Position numbers and translations under genes: made by a program
Notes under the pieces: generated by a model
Told to the model about the DNA's origin: nothing
Databases searched by the model: none
The model's input: only the letters and a program-made list of their open reading frames with translations
Assembly (NCBI RefSeq): GCF_014356525.2
Contig: NC_052518.1
Coordinates: 7,148,869-7,212,868, forward strand
Direction: 5' to 3'
Length of the DNA stretch: 64,000 nt
DNA from: Nilaparvata lugens
Taxonomy: Eukaryota > Arthropoda > Insecta > Hemiptera > Delphacidae
Shown: one piece after another, positions 22,038 through 34,382 of the stretch
Position numbering within the stretch: position 1 is the first letter of the stretch
Layout of the letters: each line of letters starts with the position of its first letter

Positions 22038-22586
22038 CTGCATAGAATTCTCATAGAAGGTTGTGAAGAAAAAATGTCAGAAGATTTTTTCGAAAAACTA
22101 GAATTAGCTGGATTATTGTCAAAGATATATTTTGATATATATAATTAATTAGTTAAATACCAATCGCGAGGCAAAACCGACTATTATAAAAAATTAGTGT
22201 AAAATCTAAAAAAATCACACAGAGATCCTTGAAAAATTGGGGGCAAGGAATAAGTTTCAAATGGGAGAAACCTGGGAAACATCATAGACAATAGTCTTGA
22301 AAATTAGAGACAAATTAACATTTTATAAAGACAGAATATAAACTAACTAATATTGGAATATCACTTGAAAACTTACAACTATCACAAGTAAACAGACAAA
22401 ATAAACATTGCAATTGAATCATAGATGAAAGAAAACATAGTTACACCACATAATACAGAAACACATCATTGTGTTTCCCACAATGTGTCTACCCAGCTCA
22501 ATTGGAGCCTCGAGCCTAGCCTTTAATTCACATGCATCAAAAACACATTAGAAAACACAATGAAAAAAATATGCCTTAAAACAGAC

Positions 22587-22771
22587 CTGGATAGGGAAGT
22601 TTTGGGGAAAAATAAGTTGGTTTTTGGGGAGAGAGAAAGCGTAGACCACCAAATCAGTATGCCCAGCCCGCTGAATTGAGATCCTAGCTCCAAGTGATCG
22701 ACAGTTAACAACCACCCCAGGGTCTGGCTGCATTGGTGGATGTCATTGCTGTCTTTCACTCAAATCAGGTC
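22587..22771 (-). other. Exon-like module I1, unit 1
   Basis: Minus strand, 185 bp bounded by CCTTTTTCAG and by CTATCCAG/GTCTGT. Two long frames are open through most of it (one contains FSGLGILIWWSTLSLSP, the other PDPGVVVNC), but each meets a stop near the 5' border, so coding status is unclear. It shares GGGTCTGGCTG.ATTGGTG and ATCAG.ATGCC.AGCCC (plus strand) with module I2. Confidence 0.35.
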
Positions 22772-22982
22772 CTGAAAAAGGTATTTCAGGTCTGTTGGTG
22801 CATTCAAACTTACTGTGTGTGGTGAGGGACCTGAGCTAGATCTATAGATGCGCTGAAACCCTATCTTATTCTTAAAAGTGTGCTGACTGCAAAATCAAAT
22901 CTAAATTTCCTACCTTTCTAAGGAGTTCCTATAGGAATGGGCGAATTTTAGTATACTTTTAAGAGGAGTGAGTTTGTCTCAC

Positions 22983-23107
22983 TGAGCTGGACGCATAATC
23001 AGCATGCCAAGCCCACTGTAATAGGCCTCCAACTCTATGATTAACAGCAATAGGTACTCAGTACAGGGTCTGGCTGTATTGGTGTGAGTCGATACTGTCT
23101 TTCATAC
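22983..23107 (-). other. Exon-like module I2, unit 1
   Basis: 125 bp homologous to I1 and, over GGGCTTGGCATGCTGATT, to module E. Donor-like GTGAGAC follows CCAGCTCA. The proposed acceptor GATGAG has a poor pyrimidine tract. No frame is open throughout, so it looks like a decayed relative. Confidence 0.3.
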
Positions 23108-23424
23108 CTCATCACAAAGGGACAGAATACGATCAACAAATAATAATGATTTTAATGGTTAATGATTCAGATTTTGTCTCAGATTTCAGATTGCAAATGT
23201 TAGGTCATTGCTGCATAGACCTAAATCGCAGCTCGCTAGCAATCGTCCAACATCATAGACAAGCAATTCTAAATTTTTAATTGAATAAACTAATTTTTGA
23301 GGTTTTTCTATGCATGACATAGTAAATTCAACATTTTTTTATGTCAGACTTCTACTTAAAACTCTAAGGAGAATTTAAATTTTGATTTTAAATAATTGGA
23401 TTGTGAAGAGGTCAGGGCCAGGGA

Positions 23425-23472
23425 ATCCTTGATGATCCTTGGTGGTCCTTGATGATCCTTCATGATCCTTGG
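23425..23472. repeat. Decamer minisatellite TCCTTGRTGR, unit 1
   Basis: About five units of TCCTTGATGA / TCCTTGGTGG. Equivalent blocks lie at about 28754-28804 and 34700-34749. Copy 0 has only two units near 13048 and 19665, so it expanded within the younger array. Confidence 0.65.
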
Positions 23473-25218
23473 TTGCCTGCTGTATTAAATCTATAATGTG
23501 TTGGTGCTCGTGTTTGTAAAAAAGCATGCGTACTGAAAACAATTCCATGTAACCTCACACACACATTCTACTCGAGAACGCATAAATTTTATCTGGAAAG
23601 AAAAAATTCATGCCAATTTATTGTTTGAAATAATGAATCAAAAACAAAAAGTGTAGTTATCGCTGTATCAATGAAAAATTATTTCAGATAAAAATTCATG
23701 TTGTACAACTCTACTGTTGGGGAAAATTGTCTCATTATCAGACAACTTTTGATTGTTCATGAAATCCAACAAAATAGAACAAAAACGGCGAGGTTTCAAA
23801 CCTTCATCCCACCAGTAAAGTTGTACAACACATCACTTCAAATTTAATACGTGTAGCTGAAGGCTGGAAAAATTTTGAGAAATTTGAATAAATTATGAGA
23901 ATCATTGTTGGTGTGTGTGTGTGTGTGTGAGGACATTTTTGTGTAGCATGCCAAATATTTTTGAAATCGCTGACTCACCAAACTACACACAGCTCAAACC
24001 TAGAAACAAACAAACAGAGAGAATAAGGCGAGGTTCAATTGTTTTTCTAAAAACAGTTCCATTTACATTGCCAACATTTTGTGTAGGCTACATTATTTAA
24101 TCACAAGATTAAAAAGATATTTTGGTTTGGAGAAAATGTTAGACATCACCCAGTCATCGATAAGAATAATGAAGTTTTTTTATTTTATGTGTTGACAGAT
24201 TTATGGGTATTCTATTTATGAGAATATTTCAGTTGTGATAAAATTGCCTTCTGCTTTTTGAGATACAGGGAAAATTTGGTTATAAATTGATTTGTACATA
24301 GTGGTGAAGTGCTAAAATATAAAAACACTTCACTTGAATGGGCTACTTTTATAAATTAATAAAAACAATATGAACTTGCCTATTCATTTTCCACATTTCA
24401 ACTTGAAAATGACTTCTGGTTGAAACTAGTCGTTGTAATATTTTAAATAATAGATGGTACTAGAAATTTCAATATTGTTTTATTAATTGATAATATATGT
24501 ATATTATAAAAATGTGTAATGTAGATAAAGGAGAAAATAATTGTGTATATGTTATCAAATCTGAATAAAAAGATAAGCTGGAAATTGAAGAGCTATCTGA
24601 ATAACAGAATTCATAATAATAATTATAATAATCAATTATTAAAATATCAAATGAGAAAATGAAAACCGCACATCGATAACACAAACTATTTCAAAAATAG
24701 TCAAAGATACTAATAAATCATACAGAAAATAAATGAGAACATTAATCTGACATATCAAACTTCCAGTTCAGTGTTGTATATGTGAGTAGATGTTACCATA
24801 AGTAATTAATTATTAACTTTTTTGATATTGAAAAGAATTACTAATAGAGTGATTACTAATACTTGGAAAAGTTAAACTTGATTTGTTCTTATTCATTATA
24901 TTTTTTGAAGACTTATGAATACCTTTCAATGTGAAAAACTTTGAAACTGTTCGTGCTATCTATGTGCGGTTTTTGACATTAATTTTCTCTTGAAATTCTG
25001 TATAGCTACTCATGTATCATATGATACATGATCACCTTATCAATTGAAAAAATTATGTTGGATTCAAAATGGCGAACCAAAATTTCAAAGTGACGGAAAA
25101 ATATTATTTTTTTTCAATTCAAATAGGATCCCCAAAGAAACCTACTTTCAAATTATGCTTGTGAAAGAAATATTGAGCTGTTACCATAATTTTCACCAAC
25201 CTTGTATAAATATATATT

Positions 25219-25770
25219 TGATTACGGCAGACACCGCTTGGCCCGGGAAAGAACTAGAAAGGTACCAGGAGAGCCGCTGGACACCAGGAGATGGCGGGAC
25301 GATTCCTACACCCAGCGGAATCACCGAGATCCTTCAAGGCCTATGGAGGCCTGTGGAAGCCCGCAATAGTCACAGCACCATCTGTAGGGACCGGGACGGC
25401 CACAAAGGATGCATTCTGGTCCAGAAGACGCCTACCGATAATTTCAAGAATCTACTTGTCACCGTGCGCTACAAAGACACTTTCGCTACTATCCTGACAC
25501 TCCTAGCTATTCCCATCCCGTCAGGCAGTGCGGGAGAACATCCTAAATAGGATAGTCTCCAACCTGAAAGGACTGTGCTGTCCTAGGAGACCACCACCCG
25601 ACGCCGGAAGGTTCCGGGACACCACGAGAAAGCAAGCTATCTCAAAGCGTCCGCCCACCCGGTTTTTCCAACCATCAGCAGGTACTAGAACGGCCGTCAA
25701 ACACCACACCGCGAACAATGTCCCCTACCCCAGACGCCAACTGAGTCTACCCGGCCAAGAGCAACACTTA
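25219..25770. other. GC-rich, CpG-rich patch, unit 1
   Basis: About 550 bp of GC-rich sequence with many CG dinucleotides in AT-rich surroundings, starting sharply at TTGATTACGGCAGACACC. Several frames on both strands are open, mostly because stop codons are rare at this composition. Plus-strand candidates are the reading through ADTAWPGKELERYQESRW and a downstream Pro/Arg-rich frame from 25528. Plus-strand AG at 25230 and CAG/GTACTA at about 25680 could border an exon. No homology is recognised. Copies at 30813-31367 and 36705-37259 differ by a few scattered changes, several amino-acid altering in every frame I read. Confidence 0.45.
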
Positions 25771-25826
25771 GAATTCGAGAAGACGAGGGTGTGGGCCAGA
25801 ATCTTCTCAAAAGTTATAAAACTCAC

Positions 25827-25930
25827 CTTGTCAGCTGCTTGTGGAAGCTGTGGTCCCAACACAGGAATCAGCATGCCAAGCATTCCATGTTCCGTTCCAT
25901 TCCGTCCCTTTCGATAGATTGCAGACATAC
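25827..25930 (-). other. Exon-like module E, unit 2
   Basis: Identical to unit 1 over the 104 bp, with the same acceptor- and donor-like flanks. It lies immediately 3' (plus strand) of the GC-rich patch. Confidence 0.4.
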
Positions 25931-27307
25931 CTACAATACAATACAAAAAAAAACATAAATACCTTATTCAAAAAAAATATTCTTCAGTTCTTAAATCATA
26001 TTTGAAATGTCTCCTTTATAATGAGTGAATCTTGATATATATGTATATAAAGAGAGCACCCAGGGCTGAAAAATCTTTGAAAGTTGATTCAATTTTTTTA
26101 AACAATAATAATTTCTTCACCTCCAGAGCTGCTTTTTGTCCATTTTAACATTTTATATTCGAGAATATGCTATAATAAATTTTTCAACTAAATAACCCAT
26201 TTACAGGTCATGTGATACAGGCCACAAACTTTTCAAAAGAAATTACTTTACAACTCTTCTGAAATTTTCCTGTGATACAACTAAATGGCCTGTAAATATT
26301 GTTTTACATTAGTGGGATGTAATAGAAAACACAATAGCTACTCTAAACTATGATACAGGAAACATACCTGTAACACAAGCTCTGTTAATTTTATGAAAAA
26401 TCCCCCTAATTTAATTAAAACTGAATTTTTCTAAGAAAAAATTCACCGAAATAACTGAATGGATCTGGTTCTGAGAGTATTGAAATGTGTAAATATGCAG
26501 AATTATTTTCACTTAATTATAATCATAATTATGTTCTCACATTTTGTAACATTGAATATGGAGCTCCCACATCCATTTTAAACATCTTATACCACAGATG
26601 AGCAAGTAAACAATTTACAAATTTCATCTTAATTTATATTTTTCTAAAAGTAATTCAATTTATATTGCCAACACTTTTCTGTAGGCTACATTATTTCATC
26701 ACAAGATTGAAACGATATTTTGAAGTCATCGATTGAAATAATGAAGTTTTTATTCATTTTATGAAGTCGTGAGGCCCATTGACTGCTTAAATGAGATATT
26801 CAGGCGAAGTGGAACTGTCAGTCAGAAACTTTCCACCAATAAAAGTTATACGAATATTATTAGTAGATGGAATGAACTGTAACTGTCCTTCAATAGAGCA
26901 CTTTACAATATACAATATTATTTTAGAAACCACAGTTGATTAATTACTTTACTGGGATAAACATGAAATAGCTAAAAATCAAAAAATTAATCCACAAAGT
27001 CATTCAACTGGGCCAGCTACTATCAACAGACATTATAAAAAATGTTTATTATGCAATAGTCATAGCAAGCCTCTCGCTGATAACAAATAAAGATGCATGA
27101 TGAACATGTGTGTGAGCATGATAAAAATGCATGTATACACATAATTATAAATCATGTCCTACCGTTAGTGGCCAGCCTGAGAGTTCTATAATGATTATTT
27201 TCGAAAACGAGACTTTATCTTATATTCTATAAAATATTATAAAGTATTCTCCAATCTATTAAAATTACAATTGAATCTATAAAATATATTGCAAGAATTA
27301 TTCTCAC

Positions 27308-27366
27308 CTTTTTCCTGATGTTTCTCTTTTTCTCTTGCTTATTCTCCAATGATGACATATTTTATG
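27308..27366 (-). other. Exon-like module with ATG, unit 2
   Basis: Same as unit 1 with one silent change (AAA to AAG), same borders. Confidence 0.3.
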
Positions 27367-27916
27367 CTGCATAGAGTTCTCATAGAAGGTTGAGAAGAAA
27401 AAATGTCAGAAGATTCTTTCGAAAAACTAGAATTAGCTGGATTATTGTCAGAAAATGTATTTTGATATATATAATTAATTAGTTAAATATCAATCGCGAG
27501 GCAAAACCGACTATTATAAAAAATGAGTGTAAAACCTAAAAAAATCACACAGAGATCCTTGAAAAATTGGGGGCAAGGAATAAGTTTCAAATGGGAGAAA
27601 CCTGGGAAACATCATAGACAATAGTCTTGAAAATTAGAGACAAATTAACATTTTATAAAGACAGAATATAAACTAACTAATATTGGAATATCACTTGAAA
27701 ACTTACAACTATCACAAGTAAACAGACAAAATAAACATTGCAATTGAATCATAGATGAAAGAAAACATAGTTACACCACATAATACAGAAACACATCATT
27801 GTGTTTCCCACAATGTGTCTACCCAGCTCAATTGGAGCCTCGAGCCTAGCCTTTAATTCACATGCATCAAAAACACATTAGAAAACACAATGAAAAAAAT
27901 ATGCCTTAAAACAGAC

Positions 27917-28101
27917 CTGGATAGGGAAGTTTTGGGGAAAAATAAGTTGGTTTTTGGGGAGAGAGAAAGCGTAGACCACCAAATCAGTATGCCCAGCCCG
28001 CTGAATTGAGATCCTAGCTCCAAGTGATCGACAGTTAACAACCACCCCAGGGTCTGGCTGCATTGGTGGATGTCATTGCTGTCTTTCACTCAAATCAGGT
28101 C
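27917..28101 (-). other. Exon-like module I1, unit 2
   Basis: Identical in sequence to the unit 1 module over the block, with the same splice-like borders. Confidence 0.35.
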
Positions 28102-28312
28102 CTGAAAAAGGTATTTCAGGTCTGTTGGTGCATTCAAACTTACTGTGTGTGGTGAGGGACCTGAGCTAGATCTATAGATGCGCTGAAACCCTATCTTATT
28201 CTTAAAAGTGTGCTGACTGCAAAATAAAATCTAAATTTCCTACCTTTCTAAGGAGTTCCTATAGGGATGGGCGAATTTTAGTATACTTTTAAGAGGAGTG
28301 AGTTTGTCTCAC

Positions 28313-28437
28313 TGAGCTAGACGCATAATCAGCATGCCAAGCCCACTGTAATAGGCCTCCAACTCTATGATTAACAGCAATAGGTACTCAGTACAGGGTC
28401 TGGCTGTATTGGTGTGAGTCGATACTGTCTTTCATAC
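28313..28437 (-). other. Exon-like module I2, unit 2
   Basis: As in unit 1, with a change next to the donor (CTGGACG to CTAGACG on the plus strand). Confidence 0.3.
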
Positions 28438-29940
28438 CTCATCACAAAGGGACAGAATACGATCAACAAATAATAATGATTTTAATGGTTAATAATTCAT
28501 ATTTTGTCTCAGATTTCAGATTGCAAATGTTAGGTCATTGCTGCATAGACCTAAATCGCAGCTCGCTAGCAATCGTCCAACATCATAGACAAGCAATTCT
28601 AAATTTTTAATTGAATAAACTAATTTTTGAGGTTTTTCTATGCATGACATTGTAAATTCAACATTTTTTATGTCAGACTTCTACTCAAAACTCTAATGAG
28701 AATTTAAATTTTGATTTTAAATAATTGAATTGTGAAGAGGTCAGGGCCAGGGAATCCTTGATGATCCTTGGTGGTCCTTGATGATCCTTGGTGGTCCTTG
28801 GTTGCCTGCTGTATTAAATCTATAATGTGTTGGTGCTCGTGTTTGTAAAAAAGCATGCGTACTGAAAACAATTCCATGTAACCTCACACACACATTCTAC
28901 TCGAGAACGCATAAATTTTATCTGGAAAGAAAAAATTCATGCCAATTTATTGTTTGAAATAATGAATCAAAAACAAAAAGTGTAGTTATCGCTGAATCAA
29001 TGAAAAATTATTTCAGATAAAAATTCATGTTGTACAACTCTACTGTTGGGGAAAATTGTCTCATTATCAGACAACTTTTGATTGTTCATGAAATCCAACA
29101 AAATAGAACAAAAACGGCGAGGTTTCAAAACTTCATCCCACCAGTAAAGTTGTACAACACATCACTTCAAATTTAATACTTGTAGCTGAAGGCTGGAAAA
29201 ATTTTGAGATATTTGAATAAATTATGAGAATTATTGTTGGTGTGTGTGTGTGTGTGTGTGTGTGAGGACATTTTTGTGTAGCATGCCAAATATTTTTGAA
29301 ATCGCTGACTCACCAAACTACACACAGCTCAAACCTAGAAACAAACAGAGAGAATAAGGCGAGGTTCAATTGTTTTTCTAAAAACAGTTCCATTTACATT
29401 GCCAACATTTTGTGTAGGCTTCCTTATTTAATCACAAGATTAAAAAGATATTTTGGTTTGAAGAAAATGTTACACATCATCACCCAGTCATCGATAAGAA
29501 TAATGAAGTTTTTTTTATTTTATGTGTTGACAGATTTATGGGTATTCTATTTATGAGAATATTTCAGTTGTGATAAAATTGCCTTCTGCTTCTTGAGATA
29601 CAGGGAAAATCTGGTTATAAATTGATTTGTACATAGTGATAAAATATAAAAACACTTCACTTGAATGGGCTACTTTTATAAATTAATAAAAACAATATGA
29701 ATTTGTCTATTCATTTTCCACATTTCAACTTGAAAATGACTTCTGGTTGAAACTAGTCGTTGTAATATTTTAAATAATAGATGGTACTAAAAATTTCAAT
29801 ATTGTTTTATTAATTGATAAAATATGTATATTATAAAAATAAGTAATGTAGATAAAGGAGAAAATAATTGTGTATATGTTATCAAATCTGAATAAAAAGA
29901 TAAGCTGGAAATTGAAGAGCTATCTGAATAACAGAAATTC

Positions 29941-29987
<47 letters not shown>
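29941..29987. repeat. (AAT)n microsatellite, unit 2
   Basis: About 15 triplets. The matching places in units 1 and 3 have about 3 and 6 uninterrupted triplets. Confidence 0.9.
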
Positions 29988-30812
29988 TAATTATTAAAAT
30001 ATCAAATGAGAAAATGAAAACCGCACATCGGTTTCAAATAGTCAAAGATACTAATAAATCATACAGAAAATAAATGAGAACATTAATCTGACATATCAAA
30101 CTTCCCAGTTCAGTGTTGTATATGTGAGTAGATGTTACTAACTTTTAACTTTATTACATTAACTTTTTACCTTTTTACATTATTAACTTTTTTGATATTG
30201 AAAAGAATTACTAATAGAGTGATTACTAATACTTGGAAAAGTTAAACTTGATTTGTTCTTATTCATTATATTTTTTGAAGACTTATGAATACCTTTCAAT
30301 GTGAAAAACTTTGAAACTGTTCGTGATATCTATGTCAGGTTTTTGACATTAATTTTCTCTTGAAATTCTGTATAGCTACTCATGTATCATATGATACATG
30401 ATCACCTTATCAATTGAAAAAATTATGTTGGATTCAAAATGGCGAACCAAAATTTCAAAGTGACGGAAAAATATGTTTTTTTTTTTTCAATTCAAATAGG
30501 ATCCCCAAAGAAACCTACTTTCAAATTATGCTTGTGAAAGAAATATTGAGCTGTTACCATAATTTTCACCAACCTTGTATAAATATAGCTCAAGACTTCT
30601 GCTATTGCAAATATTGAACAAATAACTAAAAAGCAGAAGAAATTCGTTGATTATTTCATGAAATATTATAGGCTTCTAGTTAGAATTATCAATATTACTG
30701 GTACATTGAATGTAATACCGTGATTTTTTTATTCAGAAATTTTCTAGAAAAGAAAATCAATCCGTTTCAAGTGTTGTGATATCAAGAACTGAATTCGTTC
30801 ATGAATAGGATT

Positions 30813-31367
30813 TCTTGATTACGGCAGACACCGCTTGGCCCGGGAAAGAACTGGAAAGGTACCAGGAGAGCCGCTGGACACCAGGAGATGGCGGGACGAT
30901 TCCTACACCCAGCGGAATCACCGAGATCCTTCAAGGCCTATGGAGGCCTGTGGAAGCCCGCAATAGTCACAGCACCATCTGTAGGGACCGGGACGGCCAC
31001 AAACGATGCATTTTGGTCCAGAAGACGCCTATCGATAATTTCAAGAATCTACTTGTCACCGTGCGCTACAAAGACACTCTCGCTACTATCCTGACACTCC
31101 TAGCTATTCCCGTCCCGTCAGGCAGTGCGGGAGAACATCTTAAATAGGATAGTCTCCAACCTGAAAGGACTGTGGTGTCCTAGGAGACCACCACCCGACG
31201 CCGGAAGGTTCCGGGACACCACGAGAAAGCAAGCTATCTCAAAGCGTCCGCCCACCCGGTTTTTCCAACCATCAGCAGGTACTAGAACGGCCGTCAAACA
31301 CCACACCGCGAACAATGTCCCCTACCCCAGACGCCAACTGAGTCTACCCGGCCAAGAGCAACACTTA
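30813..31367. other. GC-rich, CpG-rich patch, unit 2
   Basis: Same patch. A plus-strand frame of 110 codons (30815-31147) is open here and in unit 3, running through WPGKELERYQESRWTPGDGG. Changes relative to unit 1 include Gly to Arg, Thr to Ile, Ile to Val and Pro to Leu in that frame, which gives no hint of purifying selection. Confidence 0.45.
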
Positions 31368-31423
31368 GAATTCGAGAAGACGAGGGTGTGGGCCAGAATC
31401 TTCTCAAAAGTTATAAAACTCAC

Positions 31424-31527
31424 CTTGTCAGCTGCTTGTGGAAGCTGTGGTCCCAACACAGGAATCAGCATGCCAAGCATTCCATGTTCCGTTCCATTCC
31501 GTCCCTTTCGATAAATTGCAGACATAC
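31424..31527 (-). other. Exon-like module E, unit 3
   Basis: One silent change relative to unit 1 (ATC to ATT in the open frame); the donor GTGAG and acceptor TAG are kept. The acceptor tract reads TTTTTGTGTTGTATTGTAG. Confidence 0.4.
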
Positions 31528-31766
31528 CTACAATACAACACAAAAACAATCATAATTACCTGTTTCACGAATAATATTCTTCAGTTTCAAAATAACTTTC
31601 AAAATGTCTTCTTCATAATGAGTAAATCTTGATATATATAGTGAGCACCCTGGGCTGGAAACTCTTTCACTGGAATGTCAGCTGTTTTATTGCAAACATT
31701 TGAAAGTTGCTGATTGAGTTTCAAGAAATTGATTGTTTTTAAAGATATTTTGTGGTATTTCTCCAT

Positions 31767-31867
31767 AATGAATAAATGAGACACAGATGTTGCCAGTACC
31801 ACTTTAATTTTGATTTAACTAAAGCTTTTTAAAGTGGTATTGACAACATCTGTGTCTCATTTATTCA
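31767..31867. ncRNA. Long hairpin in unit 3 spacer (pre-miRNA-like or MITE)
   Basis: Arms 31767-31805 and 31829-31867 pair over 39 bp with one mismatch and one G:U, leaving a 23-nt loop. The arm core is AATGAGACACAGATGTTG. The shape fits a miRNA precursor or a small foldback element. It is absent from units 1 and 2. No expression evidence is available. Confidence 0.4.
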
Positions 31868-33188
31868 TAATTGAATTTAATTGAACAATAATATTTTCTT
31901 CACTTCCAGAGCTGCTTTTTATCCATTTTTGCATTTCATATTGAAAAATCTGCAATCATAAATTTTCCAACTGAATAATCGATGCTTGACATTAAATTTG
32001 ATTTGATATTTATAGAACTTACAAGGTGCTTCAAATAAAACAACTTTTACCCAATTTACAGGTCATGTGATGCAGGTATACACTATACAGACCACAAACT
32101 TTTCAAAACAAAATACTGTATAACTCTTTTGAAATGCTCCTGCAATTCAAGTAAATTGTTTTACATTAGTAAAATTTATTAGAACACACAATTGTAGGCT
32201 ACTCTTAACTATTATACAGGAAAGATACAAGTAATACAGGCTCTGTTAATTTTATGAAAAATCCCCCTAATTTCATTAAAACTCAATTTTCTAAGAAAAA
32301 ATTCACCGAAATAACTGAATGGATCTGGTTCTGAGAGTATTGAAATGTGTAAATATGCAGAATTATTTTCACTTAATTATAATTATAATTATCTTCTCAC
32401 ATTTTGTAACATTGAATATGGAGCTCTCACATCCATTTTAAACATCTTAGACCACAGATGAGGAAGTAAACAATTTACAAATTTCATCTTAATTTATATT
32501 TTTCTAAAAGTAATTCCATTTATATTGCCAACACTTTTGTGTAGGCTACATTATTTCATCACAAGATTGAAACGATATTTTGAAGAAAATGTTAGATTTC
32601 ACCCAGTCATCGATTGAAATAATTAAGTTTTTATTCATTTTATGGAGTCGTGAGGCCCACTGACTGCTTAAATGAGATATTCAGGCGAAGTGGAACTTTC
32701 AGTCAGGAACTTTCCACCAATAAAAGTTATACGAATATTATTAGTAGATGGAATGAACTGTAATTGTCCTTCAATAGAGCACTTTACAATACACAATATT
32801 ATTTTAGAAACCACAGTTGATTAATTACTTTACTGGGATAAACATGAAATAGCTAAAAATCAGAAAATTAATCCACAAAGTCATTCAACTGGGCCAGCTA
32901 CTATCAACAGACATTATAAAAAATGTTTATTATGCAATAGTCATAGCAAGCCTCTCGCTGATAACAAATAAACATGCATGATGAACATGTGTGTGAGCAT
33001 GATAAAAATGCATGTACACACATAATTACAAATCATGTCCTACCGTTAGTGGCCAGCCTAAGAGTTCTATAATGATTATTTTCGAAAACGAGACTTCATC
33101 TTATATTCTATGAAATATTATCAAGTATTCTCCAATCTATTAAAATTACAATTGAATCTATAAAATATATTGCAAGAATTATTCTCAC

Positions 33189-33248
33189 CTTTTTCCTGAT
33201 GTTTCTCTTTTTTTTCTTGTTTATTCTCCAATGATGACATATTTTATG
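33189..33248 (-). other. Exon-like module with ATG, unit 3, frameshifted
   Basis: 60 bp: one extra T in the pyrimidine run (plus strand) shifts the frame after the Gln-Glu part. The borders are kept. If the module is coding, this copy is broken. Confidence 0.3.
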
Positions 33249-33343
33249 CTGCATAGAATTCTCATAGAAGGTTGAGAAGAAAAAATGTCAGAAGATCTTT
33301 TCGAAAAACTAGAATTAGCTGGATTATTGTCAAAAATATATTT

Positions 33344-33345
<2 letters not shown>

Positions 33346-33396
<51 letters not shown>

Positions 33397-33404
33397 ATAT
33401 ATAT
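33346..33404. repeat. (TA)n microsatellite, unit 3
   Basis: About 29 TA units with one interruption. Units 1 and 2 have only four at this point. Confidence 0.9.
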
Positions 33405-33861
33405 AATTAATTAGTTAAATATCAATCGCGAGGCAAAACCGACTATTATAAATAGAGTTGAAATTAGTGTAAAACCTAAAAAATCACACAGAGATCCTTG
33501 AAAAATTGGGGGCAAGAAATAAGTTTCAAATGGGAGAAACCTGGGAAACATCATAGACAATAGTCTTGAAAATTAGAGACAAATTAACATTTTATAAAGA
33601 CAGAATATCTTAATAAACTAACTAATATTGGAATATCACTTGAAAACTTACAACTATCACAAGTAAACAGACAAAATAAACATTGCAATTGAATCATAGA
33701 TGAAAGAAAACATAGTTACACCACATAATACAGAAACACATCATTGTGTTTCCCACAATGTGTCTACCCAGCTCAATTGGAGCCTCGAGCCTAGCCTTTA
33801 ATTCACATGCCACAAAAACACATTAGAAAAAACAATGAAAAAAATATGCCTTAAAACAGAC

Positions 33862-34046
33862 CTGGATAGGGAAGTTTTGGGGAAAAATAAGTTGGTTTTT
33901 GGGGAGAGAGAAAGAGTAGACCACCAAATCAGTATGCCCAGCCCGCTGAATTGAGATCCTAGCTCCAAGTGATCGACAGTTAACAACCACCCCAGGGTCT
34001 GGCTGCATTGGTGGATGTCATTGCTGTCTTTCACTCAAATCAGGTC
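33862..34046 (-). other. Exon-like module I1, unit 3
   Basis: One internal base change (AAGCG to AAGAG on the plus strand); the borders are unchanged. Confidence 0.35.
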
Positions 34047-34257
34047 CTGAAAAAGGTATTTCAGGTCTGTTGGTGCATTCAAACTTACTGTGTGTGGTGA
34101 GGGACCTGAGCTAGATCTATAGATGCGCTGAAACCCTATCTTACTCTTAAAAGTGTGCTGACTGCAAAATCAAATCTAAATTTCCTACCTTTCTAAGGAG
34201 TTCCTATAGGGATGGGCGAATTTTAGTATACTTTTAAGAGGAGTGAGTTTGTCTCAC

Positions 34258-34382
34258 TGAGCTGGACGCATAATCAGCATGCCAAGCCCACTGTAATAGG
34301 CCTCCAACTCTATGATTAACAGCAATAGGTACTCAGTACAGGGTCTGGCTGTATTGGTGTGAGTCGATACTGTCTTTCATAC
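34258..34382 (-). other. Exon-like module I2, unit 3
   Basis: As in unit 1; the borders are identical. Confidence 0.3.

Larger units (their letters stand above)
20446..25770. repeat. Tandem array unit 1 (5325 bp)
   Basis: I set unit borders at the landmark GAATTCGAGAAG. Order on the plus strand: module E, a 0.7-kb spacer, box G (21290-21520), a short exon-like piece at 21979, a block like 13.1-13.4 kb, modules I1 and I2, the CCTTGATGAT decamer block (23425-23472), a (GT)n, box C (24040-24300), an AT-rich stretch and a GC-rich patch (25219-25770). It lacks about 220 bp just before the GC patch that units 2 and 3 have. A GGATCT-rich stretch at 21079-21126 is specific to this copy. Confidence 0.9.
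25771..31367. repeat. Tandem array unit 2 (5597 bp)
   Basis: Collinear with unit 1 and very similar by eye; many hundreds of bases align without gaps. The spacer after module E is the short version shared with unit 1. An (AAT)n at 29941-29987 is expanded here. About 220 bp are present before the GC patch (30588-30812) that unit 1 lacks. A local TTTTTAC-rich insertion is at 30138-30185. Confidence 0.9.

Noticed and set aside
22523..22759. 78-codon ORF repeated in units 1-3 as a standalone gene
   Set aside because: Its start is not ATG, it runs across the I1 donor-like border, and conservation only reflects the recent duplication of the whole unit.
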